The notes under the pieces: model-generated
What the model was told of the DNA's origin: nothing
The model's database searches: none
What the model saw: only the letters and a program-made list of their open reading frames with translations
Part shown: positions 61,970 through 64,000 of the stretch, one piece after another
How the letters are laid out: every line of letters starts with the position of its first letter
How positions within the stretch are numbered: position 1 is the stretch's first letter
Translations under genes and position numbers: made by a program
Assembly (NCBI GenBank): GCA_001600355.1
Contig: BCJU01000002.1
Span: forward strand, 2,170,001-2,234,000
Source: Meira nashicola
Taxonomy: Eukaryota > Basidiomycota > Exobasidiomycetes > Exobasidiales > Brachybasidiaceae
Length of the DNA: 64,000 bases
Reading direction: 5' to 3'

Positions 61970-62528
61970 ATAATACCATCAATGATCAAAGCCAGGGATT
62001 TGTTGCGTATATCAATCACACGTCATAAGAAAGAGTAAGTGACACGAACACCCAAGCGTGTTAGCGTGTTTTGCTTGATTGAGTTCTTTCTTAAGATGAC
62101 ACTTTTCAGTAAATACGATTTGAAAATTGAATGATTGGAAAACGATATAAAGGTACAATAGATGACGTCGTGTATATGACTTCTAGTGGTACAATAATTG
62201 ATGAAACGATATGAGAATGTATAGAGATTATATGATGACCGAGTTTTGATATTTTCTTTTGCTCAACAAAATTGATGATCAGGAAAATTGAACCACGAAT
62301 CTGTATAAGCCAAAGTGTTTGCATGTATAAGAAGATGGCTAGTAAAAACAATATTGAAGTGAATAGATACTGGTAACTGTAGAAAAACCCCCAAGGCTTG
62401 CGTGTATTGATATATTGTGGTTCTTGTTGATTCAGGAAAAGAATTTTTATTTATATAATAGCTTGATGTATCGGCTATGTGTGATTCTGTGGTATGATTA
62501 TATTGATATTTTGATGTGTTGCTGATTA
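61970..62528. other. Intergenic: tRNA upstream and YTH gene 3' flank
   Basis: 559 bp, AT-rich, with no supported gene. The part next to the tRNA holds a CCATAATACCATC stretch. Confidence 0.5.
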
Positions 62529-64000
62529 TCACCCATCATCTTCTTCCTCTTCCTCTTCGTCTGCATTACCTGAAGCGATCGAGATTTTAGAGGAATTATT
62601 ACCCTCCTTTTCTGCTTTTCTCCATTCGTCGAGCAATTGTCTGCCGACATTTGGCTCCAACTCAGTGCCATCACGGGAAACTTTAATTTGACGATCGTCG
62701 CGCCAAGGATTGCGCAACCTACGAACGCTTGAAAAGCTGATCGGATAAACTTTGATCCATTCTACCTTGAATGATTTACCCCAAGTCTCAGGTGAGGATG
62801 CTAAAGGCTGAGGCTTGATCGTTGTTTGAACTGTTGAACTGTGTGCGTCTGGAGAATCATTGAGTCCAGATTGATCTTTTGCTTTCATTTCAGCTTCTAC
62901 TGCTTCAAGTTGTTTCGCCCTATGCACAGATTCCTTTTCATCCAAGCGCAAATTATGGATGAGTGCTTTGATCGCTAATTGACTTTGGGTTCGAGCATCG
63001 GTAGGATAAGATGCTGATTCGTTAGGTCCGATACTGTTGTTATCGCCGTTTGAATCAACTATTTTTGGTGATCCTTTGAGAGGTTCACTGTTTGTGCTAC
63101 CTATAGAAACAGTTTGGCGAGTAGGAGGAATTCGATTTCCGCGCTGATTCGTACGATCCGGATCGAGTTCGGATGAGAAAAGCTCCCTCTCTTCCTCTGT
63201 ACTAGGTGAGATCACAATAGCGGCCGTACTCTCAGCAACCTGCAAAGTAGGGTTCAAAGTTTCTGCTACACCTCTTGTTGATGCGTCTGGCGTCTTTGCA
63301 ATCACTGTAACAGGAGGTGCAGCGGTGGATTTCGCGACAAGGTTTGTAGGCGGCGAAACTGTATCCACCCTTTCAGTTTTACTGACAGAAGGAGTGGACG
63401 AGATTGTAGACCGTTGAGGACCTCTTGTTTCCTGAGTTTTCTGAGAAACATTCAGAGAAACTGAGTTGATGTTTTGGATAGATAATGCATCATCGTGTCC
63501 TTCGCTTGAGGGAGTCATCTGTAACGGCGAGAGATATGCGCCACCCAAATCCGTGAGTGTTTGGGGCGGCAATTCCAACTTCTGTTGAAAGCCAGTGACA
63601 CTTTCATCGTCTTCGGGGATAGAGTCGGGCCGAATGGTTGCATTCCTATCTGTTGGTGCATTGATTGGTCCTGCCATGCGTGCATAGCCGTAAAAGCCAC
63701 CACTTTGATTAGCACTGAAGATCAAATACACCGATTCGCTATTACGATAAGCTTGATCCAAAACGGCTTCATTGTGAGCCTGTGTAGCCCACGTGCCATC
63801 CTTAACAGATTGATCCAAATCTTCCACACGCAAGCTTTTCAAAATGAAAAATCTTTCCCTGAAAGCAGGATGACGAAATAAGGAAGAATTTGTTGATGCT
63901 AACGAAATCGATCCTGATCCTCCACTAGAACTATCAATCGAAGGTCTTGGTTGCGAAGAATACGAGATATTCGCTCTTTGCGGTGTTGGAGTAAGAGCTG
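62529..64000 (-). CDS. YTH-domain RNA-binding protein with split YTH domain (partial)
   Basis: YTH proteins read N6-methyladenosine in RNA. The frame is open to the window end (first full codon at 63998), so the N-terminus is missing. HPAFRERFFILKSLRVEDLD followed by GTWATQAHNEAVLDQAY and VYLIFSANQSGGFYGYARM is the first half of the YTH domain. The second half appears about 290 residues later as WGKSFKVEWIKVYPI, RLRNPWRDDRQIKVSRDGTE and LEPNVGRQLLDEW. The gap is Ser/Thr/Pro-rich and lacks Trp. The first aromatic-cage Trp (GTW) and the WGK Trp are seen, but the cage Trp normally a few residues before WGK is not. The protein ends in an acidic DEEEEEEDDG tail. Reader activity is therefore uncertain. 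Confidence 0.85.
   Translation of the reverse strand, partial: ALTPTPQRANISYSSQPRPSIDSSSGGSGSISLASTNSSLFRHPAFRERFFILKSLRVEDLDQSVKDGTWATQAHNEAVLDQAYRNSESVYLIFSANQSGGFYGYARMAGPINAPTDRNATIRPDSIPEDDESVTGFQQKLELPPQTLTDLGGAYLSPLQMTPSSEGHDDALSIQNINSVSLNVSQKTQETRGPQRSTISSTPSVSKTERVDTVSPPTNLVAKSTAAPPVTVIAKTPDASTRGVAETLNPTLQVAESTAAIVISPSTEEERELFSSELDPDRTNQRGNRIPPTRQTVSIGSTNSEPLKGSPKIVDSNGDNNSIGPNESASYPTDARTQSQLAIKALIHNLRLDEKESVHRAKQLEAVEAEMKAKDQSGLNDSPDAHSSTVQTTIKPQPLASSPETWGKSFKVEWIKVYPISFSSVRRLRNPWRDDRQIKVSRDGTELEPNVGRQLLDEWRKAEKEGNNSSKISIASGNADEEEEEEDDG

Noticed and set aside
1..64000. CRISPR arrays, insertion sequences, operons
   Set aside because: None seen; gene structure with introns and monocistronic layout is eukaryotic.

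Overview
The window is nuclear DNA of a fungus, most likely a basidiomycete; a yeast-like or plant-associated member of Ustilaginomycotina is my best guess, held with low to moderate confidence. Genes are densely packed, monocistronic, on both strands and mostly intronless. The few introns are short (59-151 nt) with GTGAGT or GTAAGT donors and CTAAC or CTGAC branch sites. A complex I assembly methyltransferase shows the organism is not a Saccharomyces-type yeast. A KRE6-type glucan protein, an ergosteryl-glucosidase and a fungal set of mitochondrial and spliceosomal genes fit a fungus. No transposon, virus, CRISPR array or secondary-metabolite cluster is visible.

Layout. 1-10 kb: 3' part of telomerase reverse transcriptase (TERT), the U3 snoRNP protein UTP13, the mitochondrial glycine carrier HEM25 (three exons) and the glucan-synthesis protein KRE6. 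10-11.8 kb: a 1.8-kb gene-free stretch with a 34-nt alternating purine-pyrimidine tract and a perfect 19-bp-arm hairpin carrying telomere-like TTAGGG. 11.8-22.2 kb: sphingoid-base kinase, an MFS transporter with a ~720-residue disordered N-terminus, a nitronate monooxygenase, a two-exon COX23, FAD synthetase and a small GNAT acetyltransferase. 23-36.9 kb: a 1599-residue peroxiredoxin-like protein, SPT3, mitochondrial tRNA 2-thiouridylase, a mitochondrial carrier, transaldolase and a GPATCH11-like protein. 37-47 kb: sterylglucosidase, divergent ribosomal genes eS30 and eS10, RAD7, and the divergent splicing genes SF3B4 and BUD13. 47-64 kb: an alpha/beta hydrolase with a huge disordered N-terminus, SVF1, an unrecognised three-exon gene, an RBM39-like splicing factor, AKR1, NDUFAF5, an intron-containing tRNA-Leu(AAG), and a YTH RNA-binding gene cut by the window end.

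Gene relationships. Most neighbours are unrelated housekeeping genes, as is usual in fungi. Divergent pairs that may share promoters are MFS/nitronate monooxygenase, COX23/FAD1, eS30/eS10, SF3B4/BUD13, the unknown gene/RBM39, and AKR1/NDUFAF5. Two pairs join genes of one process: ribosome (eS30/eS10) and splicing (SF3B4/BUD13). COX23, eS30 and the first exons of SPT3 and the unknown gene are visible only after splicing is worked out by eye. Several start codons were moved to the first in-frame ATG because longer open frames begin at TTG or GTG.
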